From NCBI RefSeq assembly GCF_900078305.2, contig NZ_LT546028.1:1124570-1188569 (forward strand): 64,000 nt of DNA, given 5' to 3'. This DNA is from Corynebacterium bouchesdurhonense (lineage in GTDB: Bacteria; Actinomycetota; Actinomycetes; Mycobacteriales; Mycobacteriaceae). A program made the translations under genes and the position numbers. Below the pieces are notes generated by a model. The model ran no database searches, was not told the DNA's origin, and worked only from the letters and a program-made list of their open reading frames with translations. Shown here piece after piece: positions 16,863 through 27,020 of the stretch; within the stretch, counting starts at the first letter, position 1, and the number at the start of each line of letters is the position of its first letter.

Positions 16863-16961
16863 AAGGCGTCGGCGCCGCCGAAGCGGAGGGGTTGCAGCGT
16901 GGCCGAGGCGTTGGGGGAATTAGAGCCGGAGTCGCCGGAGGGCCTGAGCTTCGACGACTGA
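16863..16961 (+). pseudogene. Second copy of the lhr 3' end (C-terminal ~31 codons)
   Basis: In frame this encodes KASAPPKRRGCSVAEALGEL then EPESPEGLSFDD and a stop. It matches the last codons of lhr with one substitution in the first block and three residues missing from the acidic stretch; at the DNA level many silent differences separate the copies. It is therefore not a recent duplication but probably the original lhr tail, left behind when a related strain's lhr end plus 16396-16862 recombined in. Confidence 0.85.
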
Positions 16962-16974
16962 ACCTTTTTTACTG

Positions 16975-16992
16975 TATATCTCTCGGGATATA
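16975..16992. promoter_or_regulatory. Candidate vapBC operator palindrome
   Basis: TATATC-TCTCGG-GATATA, with 6-bp arms, lies 48 bp before the vapB start in an AT-rich stretch (TTTTTTACTGTATATC) in a GC-rich genome. Autoregulated VapBC systems bind inverted repeats of this kind in their promoter, so this is the likely promoter/operator. No footprint evidence. Confidence 0.5.
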
Positions 16993-17039
16993 TTCGAAAC
17001 CACTCCGCACTAGCGGGCGTGTCAGCGAAGGAGGATTCG

Positions 17040-17318
17040 ATGCCTAAGCGGTTGAAAACGACCATCTTCAAATCTGGGAACAGCCAGGCTGTTCGCATCC
17101 CCGTGTCGATGCGGCTGCAGGTAGACAATGTCACCATCGAGTCGGTTCCCGAAGGGTTGCTCCTGCGCCCTGTGGAGGAGACAATCGGCGACGCAGTGGA
17201 AAGGCTGCGCGCATTCCAGGCCTCTGAGGGGATCGAAGGGGGTCTCATCAGGGATGTTGAGGAGCTCGACCTTGACCCGATAGATGTAATCGCCAATAAC
17301 AGCGAGTTACCGCAGTGA
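17040..17318 (+). CDS. vapB: VapB-type antitoxin (AbrB/SpoVT fold)
   Basis: 92 residues. The N-terminal ~45 (KTTIFKSGNSQAVRIPVSM, LQVDNVTIE) form a swapped-hairpin AbrB/MazE DNA-binding domain; the acidic C-terminal tail (DAVERLRAFQASEGI, RDVEELDLDPIDVI) would wrap the toxin. GGAGG 6-7 bases before the ATG at 17040 favours this start over the longer frame at 17019. It overlaps vapC by four bases (GTGA). Likely autoregulated from the palindrome upstream. Confidence 0.9.
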   Translation: MPKRLKTTIFKSGNSQAVRIPVSMRLQVDNVTIESVPEGLLLRPVEETIGDAVERLRAFQASEGIEGGLIRDVEELDLDPIDVIANNSELPQ

Positions 17319-17713
17319 AGTACCTCTTCGACACCAATGTGTGGATCGACCTTGAGCGGGGCGCGAATGCGGATCTTCTCCAACGGGCGGCGGATTGCAC
17401 TCGAAGCCAGGTCTGTGTTTCAGTGGTGGTTCTCGGCGAGTTGCTCACCGGTGCGAGATACTCATCGGATCCAGCGCGAGCGCTGAAGTCTGTGGAAACG
17501 CTGCTGTTGGGGTGGCCTAGGTTGGGAATGGACGAGGCCACGGTGGAGACGTACGCCACGATCCGTGATGATTTGCGACGTCGCGGTGAAATGATTGGAC
17601 CAAACGATCTCTGGATTGCGGCGCAAGCTGTGCAACACGACCTGATTCTGGTCACGGCAAATGTGGATGAATTCTCCCAGATTCCGCAGCTGATAGTTGA
17701 AAACTGGCGGTGA
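17315..17713 (+). CDS. vapC: VapC-type PIN-domain ribonuclease toxin
   Basis: 132 residues, a normal VapC length. Conserved acids are in place: YLFDTNVWID (Asp 6), VVVLGELLTGAR (Glu), GPNDLWIAAQAV (Asp) and LVTANVDEF (last Asp/Asn position). VapC toxins cut tRNA or rRNA when the labile VapB is lost. The GTG start is coupled to vapB. Intact by eye. Confidence 0.92.
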   Translation: MKYLFDTNVWIDLERGANADLLQRAADCTRSQVCVSVVVLGELLTGARYSSDPARALKSVETLLLGWPRLGMDEATVETYATIRDDLRRRGEMIGPNDLWIAAQAVQHDLILVTANVDEFSQIPQLIVENWR

Positions 17714-17859
17714 AGGGGCCGGGGGTGTTGGTAAGGCTGGCACCGTGGCCAGTTGCCCTGCGCATGGCGAGGTGCATTCAGTTCCTAGGGCGTTGATTCT
17801 GGCGGCTGGCCGGGGTTCGCGCGGTTTGAAGTGGGAAACAGAAACTCTGCGAATGGTAA

Positions 17860-18210
17860 AGCACGATCCGCTACCGGGACCACCTTTCCCAGCTCTGGCT
17901 TTTCGAGTCGCTGGCCACGCTGGGGGTGCGAACCTTGGCTCAGGCATGCGAGGCCCGCGTGTTCCACCTCCGCACCCAGAACGGCGACCACGAGGTCGAC
18001 CTGGTGGTAGAGGGCCAGCGCGGTGCACTCGTGGGTATCGAGGTCAAGCTTTCCGGCGCGATCGACGACCGCGATGTACGCCACCTCCACTGGTTTAAGG
18101 ATCAGATGAAGGGAAAGGTGACAGACCTCGCGGTCCTCTCCTCAGGGCAGCATGCTTATCGACGCTCCGACGGCGTCGCCGTCATCCCCGTCGCCCTCCT
18201 CGGGCTGTGA
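17860..18210 (+). pseudogene. 3' remnant of an ATP-binding DUF4143-family gene
   Basis: An open frame of 94 codons (RTLAQACEARVFHLRTQ, GDHEVDLVVEGQRGALV, EVKLSGAIDDRDVRHLHW, AYRRSDGVAVIPVALLG) matches the C-terminal nuclease-like part of AAA-ATPase/DUF4143 proteins (HEVDL ... EVK). Just upstream, LWLFESLATLGV reads in the same frame, but before about 17860 stops and a frameshift appear and the ATPase domain is absent. Intact relatives are about 400 residues. It is a decayed gene within the toxin-antitoxin island, convergent with the next gene. Confidence 0.75.
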
Positions 18211-18213
18211 CGG

Positions 18214-18633
18214 CTAGGCAACCCACGGGTTCACAACGATTACGCCGGTGCCTTCGAAGTTCTTGACGTTTCGTGTGGCGAGAGTGCATCCCCTCGCCCG
18301 ACAAATTGCAGCAATCATGGCGTCTTGCGCCGAAATTGGGTATCCCGCTGTCATGCGGGCGAAGATAACCTCGGCATAGTCAGTCGCTGCAAGCTGATCG
18401 AAGGCCAGAATAGAACCCGTTTGATCGAAAGACTCCAAATGACCGAAAATTAGGCGTTCGAGCTGCGCGCGTCGCCGTCCCATGGGCATGAGTCGTAGAC
18501 CAGCACGCAATTCAGCTGCATTCACGGCGGTGGTACCCACCACTTCGTTCAAACTGCCCACCCATTTGACTACATCCTCGTTGGGCTGCGGTTTCACCAG
18601 CTCCGAGATGACGTTGGTGTCGAGGATGATCAC
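18214..18633 (-). CDS. FitB/VapC-like PIN-domain toxin
   Basis: 139 residues. PIN motifs: IILDTNVISELVKPQP (Asp), TAVNAAELRAGLRLMP (Glu), ISAQDAMIAAICRARG (Asp) and LATRNVKNFEGTGV (Asn/Asp region). The layout is that of the FitB subgroup, which pairs with ribbon-helix-helix FitA antitoxins. The GTG start overlaps the antitoxin stop by four bases. Expected activity is a metal-dependent ribonuclease; the target is unknown. Intact. Confidence 0.9.
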   Translation of the reverse strand: MIILDTNVISELVKPQPNEDVVKWVGSLNEVVGTTAVNAAELRAGLRLMPMGRRRAQLERLIFGHLESFDQTGSILAFDQLAATDYAEVIFARMTAGYPISAQDAMIAAICRARGCTLATRNVKNFEGTGVIVVNPWVA

Positions 18634-18860
18634 GCGAGCTCCGCCACCCGGGCATGACCATCTCGAGCGGGAATTTCAAGGTCTGCTCCGCCAAATTCAC
18701 GGGAACCCTCGTATAGGGCTAAGCCTAGGTTTGATGGCTTTGTCCCTTCGTCGATAAGGTGACGAGCCTCGGCCTCCATCGACCGGCCATTTCGTTTGGC
18801 CTGGGCAGCGAGTCTCTGTTTCACAGCTGCATCGAGTCCGCGGATAGTAATGGCAGTCAC
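18630..18860 (-). CDS. FitA-like ribbon-helix-helix antitoxin
   Basis: 76 residues. VTAITIRGLDAAVKQRLAAQ then GRSMEAEARHLIDEG is the short MetJ/Arc-type FitA N-terminus; the C-terminal part (EFGGADLEIPARDGHARVAE) is the toxin-binding tail. I place the start at the GTG at 18860, since the frame upstream (MRRRECL) is unlike the family and GGGAG lies about 6 bases before it. Coupled to the PIN toxin by a GTGA overlap. Confidence 0.88.
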   Translation of the reverse strand: MTAITIRGLDAAVKQRLAAQAKRNGRSMEAEARHLIDEGTKPSNLGLALYEGSREFGGADLEIPARDGHARVAELA

Positions 18861-19025
18861 TAGGCACTCCCTACGTCTCACCGTTTGATAGCAGTGATGA
18901 TATCACTAAACCGAGCGTAATGCGCCCGGCGCCCCGGTCTGTTCGTTCGACAGCGATTTCGCAATTACAACGGCTGTCTCACGGCTGGGTGGTTCAAGGG
19001 AGTCCGGGTGAGTACCCTCGAACAC

Positions 19026-19835
19026 ATGCCCGAAGGTGATTCCGTTTACCAGCTCTCCAAACGCCTGCAGTGGATGGCCGGCCGGGAAGTCCTTCGCACA
19101 TCCATCCAGGTGCCGCGCTACGCCACAGTGGACTTCACCGGCATGACCTGCGAGCGCGTCTGGCCCTACGGCAAGCACCTTTTCATGGAGTTCGCCGCGC
19201 CCGGCCACGAACCGCAAATCCTGCACACCCACCTCAAAATGGAGGGCACGTGGTCCATGCACCGCGCGGGCACGAGGTGGAAGAAGCCCGGACATGCTGC
19301 ACGTGTGGTGCTTTTGCTTGACGACGCACCGCGTGATCCCATCGAGCTCGTCGGCTTCTGGCTGGGCGTCGTCCGCGTTTTTCCGGCCAGGGAGTACGAG
19401 GTGGAAATGGGATACCTCGGCCCGGATCTCCTAGACCCGGATTTTGATGCGAACGAGGCGGTGCGGCGGATCAAGGCCCACCCCGATCTGGAGATCGGCC
19501 GCGCGCTGTTAGACCAGCGCAACCTGGCGGGCATCGGCAACGAGTACCGTGCGGAGATCAACTTTTTGGCCGGTACGCATCCGCGGGAGAGGGTGGGTGA
19601 GGTGGACGTCGATAAGCATGTGCTCCTTGCGCGCCGCCTGATGTGGGCCAACAAGGACGAGCCGGTGCGGGTGACCACCGGGGTGAAACGGGCGGGGGAG
19701 ACGAGCTACGTGTTCGGCCGCAACAACAAACCGTGCCGGCGCTGCGGGACGCTGATCAAGAAGGGATTCCTGGGCGGGGAGGGGGACCTGGAGCGGGTGA
19801 TCTGGTGGTGCCCGAAATGCCAGCCCGCGCCTTGA
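19026..19835 (+). CDS. nei2: Fpg/Nei-family DNA glycosylase (endonuclease VIII, Nei2-like)
   Basis: 269 residues. Start at MPEGDSVYQLSKRL so that, after Met removal, Pro1 and Glu2 form the active site; this rules out the frame starting 6 codons earlier. H2TH region: ERLGRALLDQRNLAGIGNEY-type sequence (IGRALLDQRNLAGIGNEYRA). C-terminal zinc finger: PCRRCGTLIKKGF ... WWCPKCQ. It excises oxidised pyrimidines. The gene is the expected mycobacterial neighbour of lhr, displaced here by the intervening island. Confidence 0.93.
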   Translation: MPEGDSVYQLSKRLQWMAGREVLRTSIQVPRYATVDFTGMTCERVWPYGKHLFMEFAAPGHEPQILHTHLKMEGTWSMHRAGTRWKKPGHAARVVLLLDDAPRDPIELVGFWLGVVRVFPAREYEVEMGYLGPDLLDPDFDANEAVRRIKAHPDLEIGRALLDQRNLAGIGNEYRAEINFLAGTHPRERVGEVDVDKHVLLARRLMWANKDEPVRVTTGVKRAGETSYVFGRNNKPCRRCGTLIKKGFLGGEGDLERVIWWCPKCQPAP

Positions 19836-19839
19836 TGGA

Positions 19840-20127
19840 TTAGAGGTGAAGGGTGGGATCCATCTTTTCGTGGAGGATGCGAATGACTTCGATGCCATCG
19901 CGTTTTGGGCGGTAGAAGATGAGGTGGCTGCCTTGCCTCGACCGCCGGTAGTCAGGGCGGACCTCATCTATCGAGTGTCCCGCACCCGGCTGGGCGGCGA
20001 GAAGCGAAAATTGAGCTGCAAACGCTTCGACGTACACGTCAGCTTGTTGCTCGCTCCATTCCGCGGCCGTGTATTGCCAGATCTCGAGGAGGTCGCGCTC
20101 CGCGAGCTCACTGATCCAGACGGTCAC
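19840..20127 (-). CDS. parE: ParE/RelE-family toxin
   Basis: 95 residues with the ParE fold: VWISELAERDLLEIWQYTA, SLLAAQPGAGHSIDEVRPDY, SHLIFYRPKRDGIEVIRILH. GS(H)xIFY and IEVIRILH are the characteristic strands. ParE toxins act on gyrase, RelE toxins on ribosome-bound mRNA; the paired ParD-like antitoxin favours ParE. The start lies 20 bp inside the antitoxin gene. It converges with nei2, 4 bp from its stop. Confidence 0.9.
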   Translation of the reverse strand: MTVWISELAERDLLEIWQYTAAEWSEQQADVYVEAFAAQFSLLAAQPGAGHSIDEVRPDYRRSRQGSHLIFYRPKRDGIEVIRILHEKMDPTLHL

Positions 20128-20359
20128 GGTTGCCTTTCGCCCGGTTGAGGAACTCGTGGACGTCGAATTCCCTAAAGCCGCTTTCCTCTCCGGCCTTCAA
20201 GGCTGCGTTGAGCGCTGCCATTTTCTGGTCGCGTTCCTCGAGCAAGCGGAGACCTGCTCGCATGACTTCGCTGGCTGTTTCAAACCTGCCGCTTGCTATC
20301 TGATCGGAAACGAACTGGTGGTAGTGGTCGCCCAACGTCACTGAAGTGTTTCTGGCCAT
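20108..20359 (-). CDS. parD: ParD-family antitoxin
   Basis: 83 residues: ARNTSVTLGDHYHQFVSDQI, ASGRFETASEVMRAGLRLLEE (ribbon-helix-helix) and a C-terminal binding helix (AALNAALKAGEESGF, REFDVHEFLNRAK). SVTLG(D/E) ... SEV(M/V)RAGLRLLE is typical of ParD/CopG. It precedes and overlaps parE, the usual order, and probably autoregulates from the short spacer beyond 20359. Confidence 0.92.
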   Translation of the reverse strand: MARNTSVTLGDHYHQFVSDQIASGRFETASEVMRAGLRLLEERDQKMAALNAALKAGEESGFREFDVHEFLNRAKGNRDRLDQ

Positions 20360-20422
20360 AAACCTGAATGTACCACTTTGTAATACACCCCGCGAGCTTC
20401 CGAACGCCAGCCCCCAGCCGAT

Positions 20423-21046
20423 CTACTTCGCCTCGTTCCTCTCCCGCACCGCGCGGCGGATGAAGAACGCGAGGAACCCGAGGATGACTAGGAGCAGCAC
20501 CACGTAAATCACCTTGGAGTAGGCATCCACGTAGCCTGTGGCCTTCTCCCAATTCGCGCCGAGCACGTAGCCCAGGTAGATCAGGATGGCGTTCCAGATG
20601 CCGGAGCCGAGGGTCGTCCACAAACCGAAGACCAGGAGGTTCATCCGGTCCAGGCCGGCGGGGATGGAGATCAGCGAGCGCACGCCGGGGATGAGGCGGC
20701 CGAAGAAGATGGAGGGGCGGCCGTACTTGTTGAAGAAGTTCATGGCGGCGTCCACATCCGAAGCCTTCACCAGCCACATCCAGTCCGCGATCCTGCGCAA
20801 CCGCTCAAGCCCCAGCCACGCGCCGATGCCGTAGAGCACATACGCGCCCACCACGGAGCCGAGCACTGACCAGATGAACACCGAGACCATGTTCAGGCTG
20901 CCCTGCGCCACGGTGAACCCGGCCAGCGGGAGCACCACCTCGGAGGGGATCGGTGGGAACAAGTTCTCCAGCAGGATGGCGATGCCGACGCCGGGGGCGC
21001 CGAGCGTCTCCATCAGGTTGACGATCCAGTCGATGATGCCTTGCAT
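20423..21046 (-). CDS. DedA-family membrane protein
   Basis: 207 residues, 4-6 membrane segments. DedA/SNARE-associated motifs: ENLFPPIPSEVVLPLAGF, FFNKYGRPSIFFGRLIPGVRSLISIPAGL (the G-x-x-x-x-F-x-R-x-x-P-x-x-R motif) and a re-entrant hydrophobic hairpin. DedA proteins flip or scavenge undecaprenyl phosphate or other anionic lipids; which one applies here is inferred. The last gene of a minus-strand run after the glutamate-cysteine-ligase-like gene, 15 bp downstream of its stop. Confidence 0.93.
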   Translation of the reverse strand: MQGIIDWIVNLMETLGAPGVGIAILLENLFPPIPSEVVLPLAGFTVAQGSLNMVSVFIWSVLGSVVGAYVLYGIGAWLGLERLRRIADWMWLVKASDVDAAMNFFNKYGRPSIFFGRLIPGVRSLISIPAGLDRMNLLVFGLWTTLGSGIWNAILIYLGYVLGANWEKATGYVDAYSKVIYVVLLLVILGFLAFFIRRAVRERNEAK

Positions 21047-21061
21047 TAGGCCAATATTGCC

Positions 21062-22548
21062 CTACTGGACCTCGAGCGGCCAAGCATGCACCGGCGTGCC
21101 GGTGGCCTGGTTTGCCAGGTACTGCCGGAGCACACGGGTGAGTGCCTCGGCCCGCTCGCTGGTTGCCGGCTTGGAGTTGGGCGCGACCTGGTCGAGCGCG
21201 GCGAGCTGCCACGTCGCGCCGTTCTGCTTCGCGCGCACGCGCCCTTCGATGATGCCGAGGTACTCGTCGGCGCAGGCCGGGTCCACCTCGAGCATGCGCA
21301 GACCGCTGTGCGCCAGGTCCAGCAGGTGGTTCTCCACCAGGTCCGTTGCCGCGATCGATCCGAGGGTCGGCCACTCCAGGCGCGCGGTGATGCCGTGCTT
21401 GGCTGCCGCGTGGAAGTTGTTCAGCGCGGTCTCAAACGGCATGCGCGACCACACAGGGCGGGTCTGCTCGCTGAGCGCCTTGACCAAGCCGTAGTAGAAC
21501 GCCGCGTCGGCCACGATGTCTGCCACGGTCGGCCCGGCGGGCAGCAGCCGGTTCTCCACCCGGATGTGGCTCAGCTGCCCGTTCGGATCGTAGATCGGGC
21601 GGTTCCAGCGCCAGATCGTCCCGTTATGCAGGTTGAGGTAGTGCAGGCCCGGGTTCTCCCCGTTCATGAACGGCTGGCCCGCGGCGGCGCGGCCCTCCGG
21701 CAGGATGGGGGAGAAGTACCGCACGTTCTCCTCGAACAGGTCGAAGACATTGGTGATCCAGCGCTCGCCGAACCACACGCGGGGCCGCACGCCTTGGTGG
21801 ATCAGCTCCTGGGTGCGGGTGTCGATTGACTGCTTGAACACCGGGATGCGCGATTCGTGCCACACCTTCGTGCCCATGAACAGCGGCGAGTTGGCGGAGA
21901 GCGCCACCTGCACGCCGGCGATGGCCTGCGAGGCGTTCCACGCGTCCGCGAACCGGTTGGGGGCCACCTGGAGGTGTAGCTGCATCGAGGTGCAGGTGGA
22001 CTCTGGGGCGATCGTCTCAAAGTAGTGGACATACTTCTCCTCGCGCCGCAGGTCGATCTTGACCAGCTCGCCGCGCGATTCCAGGATGGAGTTGTTCAGG
22101 CCCGCGTAGCGGTTCTCCTGCGTCATCCAGTCCGGACCGTCGAGGAACGGGGAGTTCATGGTAGGCAGCGTCCCCACCATCGCCACCGTGGAACCGGCCG
22201 CCTCCGCCGCCTCTTGGACAGTACGCAGCCGTTCTTCCACGCCCTGGGCGAGCCGGTGCAGGCCGTCGCCCTCGATGCCGAGCGGTGGGTGGTTGAGCTC
22301 CACGTTGTACGAGCCGATCTCCGCCTGATACTCGTCCCCGAGTCGCTCCAGCACCGCCTGGTTGTTGGGGTGCGGCTGCATGTTGTCGTCCACCAGGTTC
22401 AGCTCGAGCTCGAGCCCGATCGTCCCGTGGTCGATGAACTCCGCTTCCTGCAGGTGGCGGTCGAAGCGCTCCAGCTCGTCCTCGAGGCGACGCCGATAGG
22501 TGGTGCGCTGGCGCGGGGTGTACGAATCGGCCGATACTGCGTCTCCCA

Positions 22549-22549
<1 letters not shown>
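21062..22549 (-). CDS. Glutamate-cysteine ligase (GCS2) family protein
   Basis: 495 residues. The GCS2 carboxylate-amine ligase fold shows in TIGLELELNLVDDNMQPHPNN, EIGSYNVELNHPP, CTSMQLHLQVAPNRFADAWN, LSANSPLFMGTKVWHESRIP and IRVENRLLPAGPTVADIV. Relatives ligate Glu to Cys (mycothiol or glutathione chemistry) or form other gamma-amides; in mycothiol-using corynebacteria the true product is uncertain. The ATG at 22549 shares a base with the pgi stop (TAATG), indicating coupling; the TTG upstream is rejected. Confidence 0.9.
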
Positions 22550-24186
<1,637 letters not shown>

Positions 24187-24301
24187 ATCTGCCTCCCGGG
24201 CGGCGTCAGTGTCATCTCAAACAACGGTAGCCAAATCGCGCCTGGCGCGTCGGCCACAGCGCGTGCTGGGGCTAGGCGGGGCTGGGTGGAGCAGGGCGGG
24301 G

Positions 24302-24595
24302 CTACCCCAGCTTGCCGCGGCCGAGGCGGAGCAGGATCTGCGCCAAGGCCGGGCCTTCCTCGCCCAGTTCGTCGCGGAACTGGTTGATAATGGCCACCTC
24401 GCGCGTGTGGACCAGCTTGGTGCCGCCGGAGCCCATGCGTGTCTTGCCGATAGCCCGGGAAATTTCGGTGCGCCGCTTCACCGCGTCCAAGATGGTGCGG
24501 TCGAGCCGGTCGATCTCCTTGCGGTAGGCCTGAATCTCCGCGTCGGAAAGCGGGTCGTCGGTGCCGGAGGGGATGCGGATTTCGAGCTCGCTCAT
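24302..24595 (-). CDS. Chorismate mutase (AroQ type)
   Basis: 97 residues, all helical: EIQAYRKEIDRLDRTILDAV, KRRTEISRAIGKTRMGSGG, KLVHTREVAIINQF. The R-x-x-I-D-x-L-D start and the second-helix Arg/Lys pattern are those of AroQ-type mutases such as M. tuberculosis Rv0948c, which is active only when bound to DAHP synthase. It converts chorismate to prephenate for Phe/Tyr. Divergent from pcrA. Confidence 0.9.
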   Translation of the reverse strand: MSELEIRIPSGTDDPLSDAEIQAYRKEIDRLDRTILDAVKRRTEISRAIGKTRMGSGGTKLVHTREVAIINQFRDELGEEGPALAQILLRLGRGKLG

Positions 24596-24663
24596 GGCAG
24601 AAGATTATGCCAGTTCGAACACTCGCGCGGGAGCGTGTGGGAAGCGTTAGTACAGTTACGGCC

Positions 24664-26976
24664 ATGACTGATCTGACCCTGGGTTTGAATCCGCAGCAGC
24701 AGGCGGCCGTGGTGCACGAGGGTAGCCCGCTGCTGATCGTGGCGGGCGCCGGCTCCGGCAAGACCGCGGTGCTCACCCGCCGCATCGCCCACCTGCTGCA
24801 GGACCGCGGGGTGGCGCCGTGGCAGATCCTCGCCATCACCTTCACCAACAAGGCCGCCGCAGAGATGCGAGAGCGCGTGGCGGCGCTGGTGGGGCCGCAG
24901 GCTGAGCGGATGTGGGTGGCCACGTTCCACTCCGTGTGCGTGCGCATCCTGCGCCAGCAGGCGCAGCTGGTGCCGGGGCTGAACACCAACTTCACCATCT
25001 ATGACGCGGACGATTCCCGGCGTCTGCTCGGGATGATTGCCAAGGACCACAACCTGGACCTGAAGAAGTTCACCCCGCGTACCCTGGCCAACGCGATCTC
25101 CAACCTGAAGAACGAGCTGGTGGGCCCACAGGAGGCGCTGGCCCAGGCGGAGCGCACCCACAACCCGTTCGAGACCACCGTGGCAAAGGTGTACGCCGAC
25201 TACCAGCGGCGCCTGCGGCAGGCCAACTCCCTCGATTTCGACGACCTGATCGGGGAAGTGGTGCGCATTTTCAAGGAGCATCCGGAGGTGACGGATTACT
25301 ACCGTCGCCGCTTCCGCCACGTGCTGGTGGACGAGTACCAGGACACCAACCACGCCCAGTACGAGCTGATCCACACCCTGGTGGGGGACGGCCCGGACGC
25401 GCCGGAGCTCGCCGTGGTGGGTGACTCGGACCAGTCCATCTACGCGTTCCGCGGCGCCACGATCCGCAACATCGAGGAGTTCGAGCGCGACTACCCCACG
25501 GCCACCACCATCGTGCTGGAGCAGAACTACCGCTCCACGCAGAACATCCTGAGCGCCGCGAACGCCGTGATCGCCCAAAACGCGGACCGCCGGCCCAAGA
25601 AGCTGTGGACGGACCACGGCACAGGCGAGAAAATCGTGGGTTATGTGGCGGACAACGAGCACGACGAGGCCCGCTTCATCGCCTCCGAGATCGACGAGCT
25701 GGCGGACGCGGGCGTGCCCTACTCCGACATGGCCATCATGTACCGCACCAACAACGCGTCGCGCGCGATGGAGGACATCTTTATCCGCTCCGGTATCCCG
25801 TACAAGGTGGTGGGCGGCACCCGCTTCTACGAGCGTCGCGAGATCCGCGACATCGTGGCCTACCTGAAGGTGCTGGACAACCCAGATGACACGGTGAGCC
25901 TGCGCCGCATCGTCAACGTGCCGAAGCGCGCCATCGGGGACAAGGCGCAGGCGATGGTCGCCCTGCACGCGGACAACACGAACCAGAGTTTTGGGGCAGC
26001 GCTTGTCGACGCATCCTTGGGCAACGTCGACATGCTCGGCGCGCGCGCCCGTAACGCCATCGCCGGATTTGTGGAGATGATGGACGGCGTCCGCGCCGAG
26101 ATGCCGCAGATGGTCAACGAGGCCACGGGCATGCCCGACCTGGGCCAGCTTGTGGCCCGCATCCTCGAGGTGATCGGCTACAAGGCGGAGCTGGAGGCCT
26201 CCAACGACCCGCAGGACGCGGCGCGCCTAGACAACCTGAACGAGCTGGTCTCCGTCGCCCGCGAGTTCTCCTCGGAGGCCGCCAACCAAGTGGCCTACAT
26301 GTCCCAGGAGGAGTTGGACGCGGTGATGGAGGAGGGCGAGGCCGCGCCCGGCTCCCTGCAGGCGTTTTTGGAGAAGGTCTCCCTTGTCGCCGACGCGGAC
26401 CAGCTGCCCGACAACGAGCAGGGTGTGGTCACGATGATGACGCTGCACACGGCGAAGGGGCTCGAGTTCCCCGTGGTCTTTGTCACTGGCTGGGAGGACG
26501 GGCAGTTTCCGCACCTGCGGTCGCTCGGGGACCCGGCCGAGCTGGCCGAGGAGCGCCGCCTCGCCTACGTGGGCATCACTCGCGCCCGCGAGCGCCTCTA
26601 CCTCACCCGCGCGATCCTGCGCTCGTCCTGGGGTGCACCGGTGACCAACCCGGCCAGCCGCTTCCTCGCCGAGGTGCCGGGGGAGCTTGTGGACTGGCGC
26701 CGTCTCGCCCCCGAGCCGGCGAGCGACGCGTGGGGCTCACCGCGCCCCGTGCCGTCTCGCGCGAAGCGCCGGTTCGGCACCGGCGGCAGCGAGGTGAAGG
26801 TGAACAAGAACCTCAACCTCTCGGCGGGGGACCGCGTGAACCACGCCAAGTACGGGCTGGGCACGGTGCTCACCGTGGAGGGCTCCGGTGTGCGCGAAAC
26901 GGCCACAGTGGACTTCGGGTCCTCGGGCACGGTGCGGCTGATGCTCATCGGCGGCGTGCCGATGGAGAAGCTGTAG
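24664..26976 (+). CDS. pcrA: UvrD/PcrA superfamily 1 DNA helicase
   Basis: 770 residues. Motifs in order: GLNPQQQAAVVHE (Q motif), VAGAGSGKTAVLTRR (I), ILAITFTNKAAAEMRER (Ia), LVDEYQDTNHAQYEL (II), VVGDSDQSIYAFRGA (III), LEQNYRSTQ (IV), TMMTLHTAKGLEFPVVFVTG (V) and YVGITRARERLYL (VI). A C-terminal Tudor-like RNA-polymerase-binding domain (GDRVNHAKYGLGTVLTVEG) is present. It works in nucleotide excision repair and removes obstacles. I chose the ATG at 24664; the 19 codons before it are not conserved. One copy of the dispersed 12-mer lies inside (ALVDASLG). Confidence 0.97.
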   Translation: MTDLTLGLNPQQQAAVVHEGSPLLIVAGAGSGKTAVLTRRIAHLLQDRGVAPWQILAITFTNKAAAEMRERVAALVGPQAERMWVATFHSVCVRILRQQAQLVPGLNTNFTIYDADDSRRLLGMIAKDHNLDLKKFTPRTLANAISNLKNELVGPQEALAQAERTHNPFETTVAKVYADYQRRLRQANSLDFDDLIGEVVRIFKEHPEVTDYYRRRFRHVLVDEYQDTNHAQYELIHTLVGDGPDAPELAVVGDSDQSIYAFRGATIRNIEEFERDYPTATTIVLEQNYRSTQNILSAANAVIAQNADRRPKKLWTDHGTGEKIVGYVADNEHDEARFIASEIDELADAGVPYSDMAIMYRTNNASRAMEDIFIRSGIPYKVVGGTRFYERREIRDIVAYLKVLDNPDDTVSLRRIVNVPKRAIGDKAQAMVALHADNTNQSFGAALVDASLGNVDMLGARARNAIAGFVEMMDGVRAEMPQMVNEATGMPDLGQLVARILEVIGYKAELEASNDPQDAARLDNLNELVSVAREFSSEAANQVAYMSQEELDAVMEEGEAAPGSLQAFLEKVSLVADADQLPDNEQGVVTMMTLHTAKGLEFPVVFVTGWEDGQFPHLRSLGDPAELAEERRLAYVGITRARERLYLTRAILRSSWGAPVTNPASRFLAEVPGELVDWRRLAPEPASDAWGSPRPVPSRAKRRFGTGGSEVKVNKNLNLSAGDRVNHAKYGLGTVLTVEGSGVRETATVDFGSSGTVRLMLIGGVPMEKL
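26001..26012 (+). repeat. Exact dispersed 12-mer (in pcrA)
   Basis: GCTTGTCGACGC in the context GGGGCAGC-motif-ATCC. Codes for ALVDASLG. Confidence 0.85.
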
Positions 26977-27020
26977 CTGAGGCGCTACAGCGGAGACGCG
27001 GCCGCAGGGCTCGAGCGCGG

